From Paragonimus skrjabini miyazakii (taxonomy: Eukaryota > Platyhelminthes > Trematoda > Plagiorchiida > Troglotrematidae), in contig JTDE01000174.1 in the NCBI GenBank assembly GCA_014338405.1, positions 76,792 through 140,791 on the forward strand: a stretch of 64,000 bases of DNA. The letters are read 5' to 3'. Made by a program: the position numbers and the translations under genes. Each line of letters starts with the position of its first letter. Position 1 is the first letter of the stretch. The notes below the pieces were generated by a model. That model ran no database searches and was not told the DNA's origin. It saw only the letters and a list, made by a program, of their open reading frames with translations. Shown piece after piece: positions 13,043 through 24,603 of the stretch.

Positions 13043-13612
13043 NNNNNNNNNNNNNNNNNNNNNNNNNNNNNNNNNNNNNNNNNNNNNNNNNNNNNNNNNN
13101 NNNNNNNNNNNNNNNNNNNNNNNNNNNNNNNNNNNNNNNNNNNNNNNNNNNNNNNNNNNNNNNNNNNNNNNNNNNNNNNNNNNNNNNNNNNNNNNNNNNN
13201 NNNNNNNNNNNNNNNNNNNNNNNNNNNNNNNNNNNNNNNNNNNNNNNNNNNNNNNNNNNNNNNNNNNNNNNNNNNNNNNNNNNNNNNNNNNNNNNNNNNN
13301 NNNNNNNNNNNNNNNNNNNNNNNNNNNNNNNNNNNNNNNNNNNNNNNNNNNNNNNNNNNNNNNNNNNNNNNNNNNNNNNNNNNNNNNNNNNNNNNNNNNN
13401 NNNNNNNNNNNNNNNNNNNNNNNNNNNNNNNNNNNNNNNNNNNNNNNNNNNNNNNNNNNNNNNNNNNNNNNNNNNNNNNNNNNNNNNNNNNNNNNNNNNN
13501 NNNNNNNNNNNNNNNNNNNNNNNNNNNNNNNNNNNNNNNNNNNNNNNNNNNNNNNNNNNNNNNNNNNNNNNNNNNNNNNNNNNNNNNNNNNNNNNNNNNN
13601 NNNNNNNNNNNN
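13043..13612. other. Assembly gap, 570 N
   Basis: Run of undetermined bases inside the loop of the 93-bp inverted repeat. Open frames drawn across it are artefacts. Confidence 0.99.
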
Positions 13613-13729
13613 AAAGTCACAAACTGAATGTTAATTGGTGCAATACGGAACAAAGAAATAAGCGAATAACAGAAGGCATAACACTGAGACGGGTTGTCCA
13701 ATCCTGATGCAGTATCTTCAACGCGACGT

Positions 13730-14095
13730 TTAGATTGGTCTCTTGTTAGAACTCTTGTTGTGTCGGGGTTTGGATAGGCGGTGAATCGAGTAGATTTTCA
13801 TCACAGTATCACGAATAAATTTCAACTCTGTTTCAAGAGTATCACTTGTACATATAGTTCGCGCTCTGTGAAAGAGACTACGAACCAGCGAGCGTTTATG
13901 TTGTAGGGGTGAGAAACTGTTGAAGTTCAGATATTGTCCTCCCCAGGTGGACTTACGGTGTACAGATCGACACACTGTACCATCCTTCCGTCGCTTGCTG
14001 CTGATATCCAGAAAGGCGAGCCTGTCTTCCTTTTCGTGTTCAGACGATAGCGTTAAATTTCGGTGCGAAGTGTTCACCGCTGTTATGTGTAGCAA
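13730..14095 (-). pseudogene. Penelope-like element reverse transcriptase fragment
   Basis: This 121-codon open frame begins at a TTG, so its start is only the edge of the open stretch. It reads through the segment that follows the catalytic palm motifs of PLE reverse transcriptases. NTSHRNLTLSSE precedes LAFLDISSKRRKDGT, then SVHRKSTWGGQYLNFNS, SPLQHKRSLVRSLFHRA and an ICTSDTLETELKFI block. The order and spacing fit the FLD / VYRKPT..GxYL / LQHK.S.V..L..RA pattern of PLEs. The upstream frame closes at a TAG near 14119, the catalytic YxDD part is absent, and the downstream part runs toward the gap. It is a dead fragment. Confidence 0.75.
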
Positions 14096-14163
14096 CTGAT
14101 GTGAACATATGAAATGGTACTACCATCTTGCAAAATCGGTCTTCTGATTTCACTATTCAAATT
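14071..14163 (-). repeat. Right arm of 93-bp inverted repeat
   Basis: Partner of 12724-12816, about 97% identical as reverse complement. It overlaps the upstream end of the PLE RT fragment. PLE copies are often flanked by partial copies in inverted orientation, which would explain the arrangement. Confidence 0.9.
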
Positions 14164-14454
14164 CGCAACTAGGGAAGGATGCTTTATATCTCAAGGCAAT
14201 TGTTTTGCGAGCATTTAAAGCAAGGTAAGCGAAATTCTTATGCTCAGAAGCTATGTAAGCGAGCCTTTAGACAAGTAAGTCTTTCGCGCTGTAGTATCGA
14301 CCTCAAGCCGCTGGAGAACGCAGCCTTGAATAAAATTGGCCGGAAGAGTGTGACCCAGGTGGATGTCCGGAAGTTAACTGGGCGTCGGATGTGCAGCCTG
14401 AGTTTGCAATTCGGCCTAGATTTAATGAAATGATTGTGTTAAGCAGTGTATTAT

Positions 14455-14660
14455 CAACCTCAAACTAGGTAAGATTAGGATATCACACTCAGCCACTTAG
14501 CCACGACCGCTTGTGAATACTACTCAGATTGCCCGATGGCCTCAAGGTGAAGTACCGCAACTGTTCTCTCAGCTCGAATCGTGGACCCCACGAGATGAAA
14601 TCACAAAAATTCTTGAACGTGCGAAACGGTATTTTCACTTCTGATCACCAGTGTGTCAAG
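14455..14660 (-). mobile_element. Family A repeat, fragment upstream of the tRNA head
   Basis: The plus strand follows the antisense strand of the 52-kb repeat. CGCTTGTGAATA and CAGATTGCCCGATGG at about 14510-14540 match CGCTTGTGAGTA and CAGGTTGCCCGATCG. The match continues through an AATCGTGGACCCC block to CTTCTGATCACCAGTG near 14655, which corresponds to the TTACTGATGAGTAGTC unit end. The tRNA head and hammerhead are absent. Confidence 0.6.
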
Positions 14661-17600
14661 GACATACTGTTACTAAGTTCGTCACATTAACAAAACTAAT
14701 TTTGTGGGAATGCAAAGGCTGTGAACAAGTTCAAGTTACCAGTTACATCAGTCAAAATCCTCAATCATAATCAATCTCATTAAATGATTGTTTAATCGAT
14801 GCAGTTATAAATGAAACCAAAAGTGTACAATATCGTCTTATTTTTTAAAATGGAATCCACTTCAATTTTCACTGGCCGTTGCGTACGTCGGCTAAATGTA
14901 TTTCCTGGGCTGGCAGAAATGATCTATGTTGATGAGAATAAATGCGGAGCATGGATTAGTCGATGACGGTGATTCTGTACGACCTGAATAAGATATCTTC
15001 GAAAACTGAGAAGTGATAATTTGTTGGCGACCGATTCGTTCGTTACCGAACTCCTACATTTGACTGTCTTGGGCTCAACTGACCGGGGAATTCTTAGACT
15101 AACTGAACTGACCAAGACACATCTATGTGGTACTCGCATTTGACGGGGTGTAAAACTAGTTTACTGATGTTCATTTTTCAGACCCTAGCTGGACAGCGAT
15201 TGTTTATTCGTTTAGTCCCTCCACTTTCCAGATGGCAGATGCATTTTACGGTACAATAGCAGCAAATTAGGGAATGCACACGTATTACCTGGTTGCGGAT
15301 ACTTCTGCTGTCTTTGTGATTGTTGCTGAACGTGGATCTCGCATTGTACCAGCATATGAATGATACAGTCGCCAGTTTGATCTGTTTAAAGATGGAGTGA
15401 CCTCTTAAGTGACCGTCACCTGTGAGTCGGAGTGAGATGAACAAGTTTCCTTTTTATGGCAGAAACGAACTGCTGTGGAGCCCATACAATATGCATTGAA
15501 TTTATCTCGATAGCTAATTTTTCCAAAAGTGCTTGTAAGTAAATCCAGTTCGTTCTGTGGCATAGGCGAATGAACGAAGTTTCAAGCTCGTGTGAGAAGA
15601 ATTGAATTGTAGAAATCCACACACCTGCCCATTCATTCTTGCTTACAAAAAATGCTCCCCGGAATTACAGTAGGGTCCACACAAGGGATAGTTAGAAAAC
15701 CCTTATCTCCAGATTAAGGATACATTAAATGAAAGGGCAGTTAACCAGCTCTGAAAAATGTTGAAATTCATATCAACTAATTGAATGACACAACTGTGAT
15801 CCGTGTATCGGCGATAAAGGCGAAACAGTCGAATGTTCACAGAAATTTTCTCGCTGTTTATCATTCGTTAGAAAATTTCACCTGAGATTGAACGCAAGGG
15901 AAAATCCATCGCTTCTCCAGCAGTCTCCAAACGTAAATCGACGCTCGCCTTCAATTATAGATTGAGCTTGCAACATTGAAGAGTCTATTTAGGGACTTGA
16001 GTTTCGGCCACTTTTCTATACGTGCCTGTTCAGTTTACTTCCATGGAGGCTAGATTTTTCCAAGAAGGTTAGGGTCTCCAACTAATGGAGGGACGTCAGA
16101 CGGGCTTGCCCAAAGTTCTGCGGCCTAAAGTTCTCGTCTAACTAGAGACGGTTTGGAGAAAACTCTTGTTGATGACTCAGGTCTGATAAACAAAGGCATA
16201 TTTTTAATTTACTACTAATTTTGTGGTTTGAAGGAACACTTCATTCTAGAAAGGTACATGCAAATTTACTATGAGGACTGATTAATTCTACATTACATTT
16301 TGATACAAATAGCTCAGTGCATCGTAGCTAATAGAAACTACGCATTTACTCTGTTCTTCCAGTGGCATTTAAAACAGGGAAACGAAGGGAGAAAAGAAAA
16401 CGGAATTTAAGCTCAAGAGGTTGACAACCACTTGAAGAGGGGCCGACGCGGTCTTTGTCAATAGTGACATTAGTCACATGTGCACCCCACGATTGAACCG
16501 TACAGCTTCAACAGAATTGTTATTCTGTGTTGCAGACTAACAATAAAAGTAGACAAACATTGTTGTGCTACCCATTACGAACCGGTCGTTTGGGTATGCG
16601 TTGAAATGGATTGACCAACATGAGACACATGAGACAAACATACAAAAATGTCAAATGTATGTGAATTCTTGTAGACCCTTGAGTTGTTCGAGGAGTTATT
16701 GATTACCTTAATAAGCACGCCATTCTCTACTTTTTTCAGCAGCGTGTTTATAAGAACAATCACTTAAAAATGTTAATTAAGAGAGGATGCTCAAACTTTA
16801 TGTCTCCACTACGAGGAATGTTGACATAAAGATGAATGGTCAAACAAACCAGCTAACCCTTTCGAACTTTGACAAGGCTGAACGATTATGTTTTATGTTT
16901 TACAAACCCAATTGTTAAAACGTTTGTGATTCAATAAACACTTAATTCGAGATAAGTAAACAAACAGTCTTAGCGATTTTAGTGTTATTGTCTCAGAATA
17001 TTTATAGGTTTGCACTTCAGCTCAAATCTGATCACAGAACAGAATGCGCTACGGATAAGCCAAAGCAACGTCAAAACTAGACATTAAAATTTTTGAGAAA
17101 GCCTAAATTAAAGGTCTGTTTGAAGGCAAAAGGTGTAATCATTCGGGAATTGTATTCAAACCATATCAATTATAATCCTTGGCCAGATGCTGATAAGTGG
17201 AACGGTGACCAGCAAGTTGAATAGGTATTGTGACTTGATCTTAAGTGAAAACTGCTGCCACTGTTATCAATACTTAGAATTAACAGGGAAGTTATTATAG
17301 ATTATACGGAAGCGTTTGGAAAACCGGAGTATCACATACAAGCAAACGTGGTTAGGCATTTGGATACTATAATTCAGTTGTGTCCACCGGGGGGGGAGTT
17401 CAACGGTACACCGATTAATATAATTGACTTACATGAACGGTATCAGGATTTAAATCCAAGTTGTAGAAAGTGCATACATGCACGTGACGTACACTAACAA
17501 GAGTTTAACTCGAGTTTTACAGTTCTATCAAAAGATACTGGCTGATGATAATCGGAAACCATAAAAAAATTCAATGTGCACTATAGTCATTTTGAAGACG

Positions 17601-19461
17601 TTTTCTATTCGTCAATACACAAGTTAGTACGCTGACGGCAGCTAGTTACCAAACAATGATTTTTATAATAAATTATCCTATAAGTAAACAACTAATAGTT
17701 CAATTGCTCTCTACGTGATTGGAAGAATTTGTGTTACGTAACATGCTAATTGAACACTGCTTTCGCACCACAAGCACCATTAACTGTAGAAACGTTTCGC
17801 AAATGTTTGCAATTTCGCAACAAAACATTACATTGCGACTTCAGACATTACAAGGCGTGTCCTATAATAAGCTCACAGGAAGTTCGCAGTGCAAGCGAAC
17901 ACATTTGAGAAACGGTTTTCCGCATAAACAATGGGCAGTACTTGTCTCTTTTGACATCTTGGTACGTTTGTTATCTCTCTGGTGCACACGTATGATATCT
18001 CCTTGTTAGCTTGAACGGAAGTAGTTGTTAAATAAATACTTCGTCTGCAAAGCAAATTTATTTAGAAGAATGGATTTTTCTGGTCTATGATCCTACCAAA
18101 CATATTTTTGCAAGAAAACTGTACATTCAAATCGATAAATATCCGGCAGATTTCCACCTATCGCCATCAGTTACCTGACCAACGAGGGCCGATAACCCTT
18201 TACTCAATTCACGTTGTTCATGGTGCTTACTTCATGCCTCCTTATAGATCACTGATTTGTGGAACAACCACTAAAAATTTCAAACTCATCCACTGTCGCA
18301 AACTAATTTAGTATTCAGATTTACGATTGTCCATTACTACGGTATTTCGTTGAACATTCATCAGTCCATGTAATTTTCACTTCTTCCAAAGTGTCTTTTT
18401 TAATTTTGAACCAGTTGGTGGTTCAGTTCTATTCAGTGGGGAATCGAAATTGTTTTTCATGAACAGCTAAATTATCACGCTTGAATAAACGTGTTGTTGA
18501 AATGAAATACCATGACTATCCGTTGTTAACCGCGAACCACATGGCGCAACCAATTATGCTACATCATCGTTTTTGCGCATGGTGACTCTGAAAGCTATGC
18601 TGGCCTTGTAAGTAATGATTGTTTTCTTTAATGGGCCTCGTTGGTTGGAGAAGACATTATAAATGGCTCGGAAACGAAGTCAGTGTGGTTGCCGTGTTTG
18701 TTTAAACCCCATATCCATTTGGATTGGCTTGATGTGGCATTTAAGTTTAATGCGCCCCTATAACTCGTTAGCGCAATTTTTTGTACTTTATTACCATTGT
18801 TTTAAGGCTGTTATGGCGTGACTGTGGTATTTTTTGTTTAACCAAATGTGTTTTTTGTTTACCTTCCGCACTTTAAATTGTTTAATTTTACATCAACTGT
18901 TTGGACAGTCATTTGCACCGTACACTACTGTCATAGAAACACTGAATACCCTCCGGATAATGTTGTGGCATTTGGTCAGAAAGTGCACATTTCCGTTGCC
19001 AAATCATCGAAGATGTCACTGGGCATTACATTCGATAGTTCGGTAAAGTTTAATGCTTCGCTGAAAAATATCACAAAAACTGGTAAAACCATAGGATCCA
19101 TTATGCTCGGATTACTTGCAGGAAAGTTAACGGTTAATCTTCGTGGTAACCTCCAAACCATTAATTAATCATGCCGTTAAGCCAGATCAGTGAGTTTGCA
19201 AGTTTTCTCTGAGTTATAATCCACATTGTCTAGTGCGAACGTTCACGTGCATTCAGGTTGAACGTTGGCCCTCTCGGGTTTATCATAATTCAGCGGACCG
19301 GGCGACTTTTAGCAGCAGTGTGCTCCAGAGAAACAAATAATCCCGACTTATCAGCCAGCAGGGTGGGACAAAGTTGTGGACAACGAATGTTAACTTAAGC
19401 AAGCGTTTGTGACTGGAACGCCTAAGAAAACACGGAGACCATGAAAGTGACGATCACTAAC
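14661..19461. other. No recognised gene
   Basis: No gene, RNA or known repeat was recognised. A segment at about 18940-19168 is open on both strands (plus 106-codon frame from 18848; minus 61-codon frame 19161-18976). Its plus product has a regular alternating hydrophobic pattern but matches no family I can name. Confidence 0.45.
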
Positions 19462-19880
19462 ACACTATTGAGTAGTGTGAAATTTTAGTTTACTTAAACC
19501 ATTATGATAATGTGTCCCAGTCGATGCATTCTATTAGCCGCTTTTAAAAAACACTACCTGAGTTCCGCTTTTGTCAGTGCTCGTCAGTAATGCACATTTT
19601 TATTACAGCCAGAACTAGTACTTCTGGCCACGTCTTCACGTGATAGCCGTGCTGATCACTGCGTTAATGACTTTACGTTAGACACGACGACATTCTCATA
19701 TGCAAACCGTATTCATATTTTCTTGTGAGCAATGTTCCGATTGCCCTATCGACTTGAACAAGGACACTGCAACTGTCACGTTAGCCTCATTTCATGACCA
19801 CATGATTAGGCTTGTGTGTTGATAATCTATTTAATTCGTCGGTAATTCAGACTCCGACACAACAAACGATTTAGTAAAGG
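19462..19880 (-). mobile_element. Family A tRNA-headed hammerhead repeat, diverged near-full copy
   Basis: The minus strand follows the sense strand of the 52-kb unit. Seen on plus, it begins with ATTGAGTAGTG (as GATGAGTAGTC) and continues through the downstream segment and the hammerhead at 19551-19596. It then crosses a badly eroded tRNA head, GACTTTACGTTAGACACGAC (as GACCTCACGTTAGGCACGAC), and the CTTGTGAGCAATG..GATTGCCC block near 19720-19750. The match weakens beyond about 19800. Neither pol III box is intact. Confidence 0.65.
19551..19596 (-). ncRNA. Hammerhead ribozyme relic
   Basis: The core CTGACGA is intact on the minus strand (19587-19581). Stem II (19580-19567) is only partly paired, and the GAAA position reads GGAA (19566-19563). 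The cleavage triplet is lost, so the copy is predicted inactive. It supports the hammerhead as an old, shared part of the family. Confidence 0.5.
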
Positions 19881-21180
19881 ACCATTCTTACGTCCCCTTA
19901 CAATACCACATCAGGATTGGACAAACAGTTTAAATGTTACATCTTTCGTTATTTGACACGTCCGTCGTTCTGTATACCATCAGTCAGCTTACAGCTTGTG
20001 ACTTTGCATGTGCCACTGAGATCAGCCACTGACAGACTTCGATTCCTTAAATAGTTATATGCTTCTGTAAGTCCGGGTTTTTGTTTTATGAATATCGGTG
20101 AGTAGCAGGGGGTTTGGTTAATATAAGAACATTAGCTCGGGGCGCAACATTTCAACCTTTGTACTCCTTACCTAAAGCTTTCAGATTGTACTAATGTAGA
20201 CTGACCAGCTGTAATTCAACTTATATCCCTGGTTCAGCACGACAGACACCATGTTTGGGGCCAAAGTCTAATGAAGCAAACTGTTACATAAGGGATGCCT
20301 ATTGACGATAAAATTCGAAACCATCGAACAGCTCTTACTGTTCACAATGACCAGTTCACTGTTAGATATGTTTTACAGTAAAATCCATATGTTCATTGGC
20401 CTATAGACCTTGATCCGACTGGTGGCTTCTACTTCACCTTTTCCGAATTTACTTAAAACAGTTCCACGTATGAAATTATCCCGGTGACAGTACGTCTGTT
20501 TAGTAAGGAGTTCATATGTTTGCTCAACCGGTTATAAAACTTGTGTCACAACTCTTGGTACGACTTTGGATGTTCTGTTGACGTTCGCAAGTTGGTCTTT
20601 CCGTTTTCGACAATTCAGACGAGGACAGTGTCGAGTTGACCAATACATTTTTTCAGACAAAACACAAGCACTGAATACAGTAGTGATGGCTCCTTCGTTC
20701 TGCTGAAAAGCAGTCATACAATTCTACGGAGTTTTGTATTTAAGTGAACTTGCTTGTAGTCCTTGTTTATTACTGTATGGTGTATTGTGTGGACTAAACA
20801 CAAAACGACAGACAGGCTATTAGTGGTGGTTTAAGTACTACACCACCGTTGTTCATGAGCCACATTGAGGGTGCTTGTTGCGGTGGGAGCGGACCTAGCA
20901 CTTTTTAGGCTAACATGACCTTTTATCCGTTGATGAACTACTGGTCTCTCAGCGCGGGATGAGTGGTTTGGTATACGTTGTCTCATAGACCGAAATGGGA
21001 ATACGCCACAGGGTGGCGTTTCCAAACAACACAACTCACGATTCTTACACGCAGGGTTAAACGGTGAAAATATTGACAACCAGAGAGTGAAAAGTAGTTC
21101 GGCAGACTTAATGATTCATAGTTCTGAGTCACTAAATCTGCCAAAATTTTATCTGTTAGACGGTGTCGCTTCTCATTGGT
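19881..21180. other. No recognised gene
   Basis: Nothing recognised. The minus-strand open frame at 20831-21079 is unassigned. Confidence 0.45.
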
Positions 21181-21395
21181 GGCAATGGTGGATTCCAGCG
21201 TGAACTGACAGAGAAATCCTGCTTGGGCGACCACTTTCTTTGATCATTTGGTGGATACCATAAGACATAGTTGGTTAAGTGGGTAACTAGGTTCAGATGT
21301 GACATTTCTGAGCTTCTGGCGTGACTTCATAGCTGAGTTGGTGGAGCATTTGTAACGTGCGGTCGAAACCAGTGAGCGCGCACAGGTTGAATTTG
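21181..21395 (+). mobile_element. Family B tRNA-like repeat, plus-strand copy
   Basis: The sequence aligns with the minus strand of 55210-54995. Shared blocks, in order, are GGATTCCAGCGTGAACTG, GAGAAATCCTGC, GATCATTTGGTGGATACCA, GTGGGTAAC, GAGCTTCTGGCGTG and the tRNA-like D arm TAGCTGAGTTGGTGGAGC (from 21330). A B-box relic GGTCGAAACC lies at 21361-21370. About 150 bases upstream of the tRNA-like head are shared, so the repeat is more than a SINE head. The inverted ends seen in the 55-kb copy are not found here. Confidence 0.75.
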
Positions 21396-24248
21396 AATTG
21401 TGTATCGGGGCGTGCTGCTGTGTTGTCGACGCCGTTTTAGTTTTAGTTTGTGTAAGTCGTGTGCATGGCTTACTGGGCCTTTGGCTCATGCTTGTTTCTT
21501 GTTGTTTCCTTTCACAGGACTGTTGCTGAAACCCTTACTTCAGAAGAACGCTGTCCCACGGTGTCTCCCCGTTGCCCCACAGTTGGGCCGTAAGTGTAAC
21601 GGACAGTCAAAGTGTAGACGGCCAGTTTGCATGTTACACATTTGCCGCGTTTGAGCATGCTGTTTTTACCTCTGATTCGAATCCAGTCAAAGTACAGATT
21701 GTTTGCAACTGGGTCTCTTCTGGACTCATGAAGTAGTTGACAAAATTATCAAGGTAATGTTTTGACTTCAAAACAGACTGGTGTCAATAAAAACATCGTC
21801 GATGTCGTTCACCAGCCTCACTTATTTAAAGATGTAACCGCACATCTTGAAAAATCATAAAAAAGTAATCTGTGAAATGTTCTGTATGTTTTATTATACG
21901 TAAGTTTTGATATTTTTGTCCGTTACAATACATTTTTTGTTTAAACAGCCCTCTTAACTTCATCAACCCCCATGCATTTTGAGGCAGTCTACGTTTTCTC
22001 ACTAGCATTGTGGTATATTCCAGCTTTTGTAAAATTAGCCTACGTTAAATGAATGATACTCTTAATTATATTCAGTAAAATAATTGTTGGCAACTCCAGT
22101 CAACTTTTATTATTTTCAAAGAATGACATTCTTGATAATAATTCCACATAGTTACTTCATTTATCTAAATACCTGCACAAACTAGCCCATCCAAATGTCC
22201 GGTAGCACAGAAGTAGTTGAACTGTCGTTCTTATTCTGTCAAGTATGATCAATTGCTCTGTAACGCGTTGTTTATAAAAATATTTTTGGAAGTGAACGAT
22301 TCGTCTTATAGAGGATTATTACGGAAACGATATATTGATTTTTCATCAATGATCAATTGTTTTTAATTTTGACTGCAAATTGTGATCGATTTCAAAGTAA
22401 CATGGGTGAATTTTGATGAGTATCATTTGATCATTAATATCAGTGTTATCAACTATAATTCAAGCAGTATACAAGCAGTTATACTTTTCCCAACCGAACA
22501 AAAATTGCGTCAAGGTGAAACAAAAAACTTAGTTCCACAATGATGAATCTCAACTGGGATCGATCAAATAACTGAGGTGGTATTTTTCAAAATAATTTCT
22601 GTTTTCCTGGGTGTGCAGAGAATACACAACAAAATGGCACCTGGTAAGGTAACGAATTTGTATGACCGTGTGGCTCTTGTCAATAACATCCCGATCTTTC
22701 ACTCCAAATTGTTTCAAGAAATAACAATTTAACACAATCCTTTAAATTTATAAAGATTAGAACAATTTTCCTCTAGTACTTGCGACACTTGCCATTTGTA
22801 CACTGGAGATAAATACATAACTTAACTGATGGTCTGAATGTCTAAAGCGGATTTCAGGTTATTGATCACACGGGACCATAATCTTTCCTCTCCTGTTTAA
22901 AGCCTCCTACATCATAGCATTGCCATCATTTGGACCAACAAAAGAGTGAGACCACACGACATCGCATCCGATACGTGCACGCCATTCAGTCGTTTACAAT
23001 TCCGGCAAGTGCTAAATTACCGAAAGGAAATTAGAAACATAAACGACATTTTGTTTGGTAATAAATTATAATTAGGATGTGAACTGAATTTTTTAAACGG
23101 TAATTTATCGGTGTGCTGTATTCACAGTATACTTTGCTCGCACGCTAATTTGTGGCTTACTTAAGTGATCATTACTCATGAATTTGTTAAGTTGTAGACC
23201 GGTTATGCCGGACTATTATTCTTTAATGTTTTATTATTTTTGTAAACAGTTAATATAGCAAAAACGGAGAGTCGGTTAAATCAAAGGTAAGGCTGATTTG
23301 ACCTAAAAATTGCAAAACATCCAACAATTAATACTAAGGAACCAAACAATGTTCGTCTCAATAACAATTAGAGCTATTTTTTATAGTGCTGTTTATGACT
23401 TAACTTTGTATAATACTGTCTAATTACTACATTTATACAATTCATCGATTAACCAGATACTGTCTATATGAGAAAAAACTTGTGTCGAACAAACGTAAAG
23501 CACATAAAAAGGATTATTCCTAACAGTGCATAGATAGATAACGAGTGCACCGAATGTTTCTGTTTACACGAGTGCTCTTCAAAGAGTACGGGAAGCTTGA
23601 TGTTTTGAGTCTAACTCAGTGAGTAACTCCAGGTAGTTCAATGGGGTCTCATGATTAAGAACAAATTTATAACAGTATTTTTACGACTACTTTATACAAA
23701 GTTAGGTCAATGATGATTTGATTTTTTTATTAAGATTTACAATTTTCTTCCGCTTTTACCTGGTGAACCCCATACATTCAAAGTTGTATGTTACTTGTGA
23801 GACTAAGTCGAACAACAAACCAGAATTTTGGGATGTTTCTCTTACGTAGTGTCATAATGACACGTTGTAGCAGCCAATTGATCGTAGAGCCAGTTGAAAT
23901 GATCAATACTCTCAGTTCTCCAAAGTTGCATTCAAAGTTAGACGAATTTGCACAGATGGTCTTCTGACGCGAGAAAAACATTTCGTAACAATTTTACTAC
24001 TTGATAACGGGTATCCAGAAAACTTCACTGTCGTTCTTAGCAAGAAAAGCTGAGGTTCACATATCTGGGAATCATAAGATATCCACGAAACAACAGCTCA
24101 TGGGAAGTTAGTTTTCCAATGTAGTGTCTTATCAGATTAAATAGGCCAGGAACCACATATATCCTGCAGCTAAGTTATGCCTGTTGTCATCAACCCGGGG
24201 AATTTGTTGTGAATACGCTAGATGTGGTGCGTCTAATATTTTGCCCCA
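21396..24248. other. No recognised gene
   Basis: AT-rich DNA without recognisable coding or RNA content. Open frames are short and unassigned. Confidence 0.5.
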
Positions 24249-24603
24249 TATGTTGCTCATCATTTTACTTCCAGTTACAATGACAACTATATCGCCAGGA
24301 TGGGCGGGCGCCTAAATCAAAGACTAGCCGAACGCCCCCTGAAAATGGTTGATTCAGTCTACCGCACGAACGGACAGTCAAAAAAACAATCGAACGCGAA
24401 ACCCGGCATTATCAGTTGCGAAGCACGTTCTGGAGATAGGTCACAACGTCGACCCTATCAGACCGTTCACTGGTTGTTGGTTTGACACTCAAACCCCAAA
24501 CATTTGGCCACCAGTGAAGCCATTTTGATCAAACAAAGACAGTCGCTGTTGTGTACGCCGAAGTTAATAGTTCAAATCGTCCGTTTCACGTGGTGGTCTT
24601 TTT
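24249..24603 (+). pseudogene. GIY-YIG endonuclease relic (PLE-type), frameshifted
   Basis: Three frames are needed to read the domain. Frame one (24249-24380) gives FTSSYNDNYIARMGGRLNQ followed by RLAER. NYIAR stands for the YIG strand and SSY is where many PLE endonucleases have a CxC pair. Frame two, entered near the seven-A run at 24380-24386, gives NPALSVAKHVLEIGHNVD, the KH..xxGH block. Frame three, entered about 24475-24490, gives HSNPKHLATSEAILIKQRQ, with the Glu of SEAIL at 24516-24518 in the expected catalytic position. The fragment fades after 24600. In living elements this domain nicks target DNA for reverse transcription; here it is dead. No RT part is adjacent. Confidence 0.7.

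Noticed and set aside
12921..13701. Long open frames across 13043-13612 on both strands
   Set aside because: They consist mostly of undetermined bases; no real coding evidence remains on either side.
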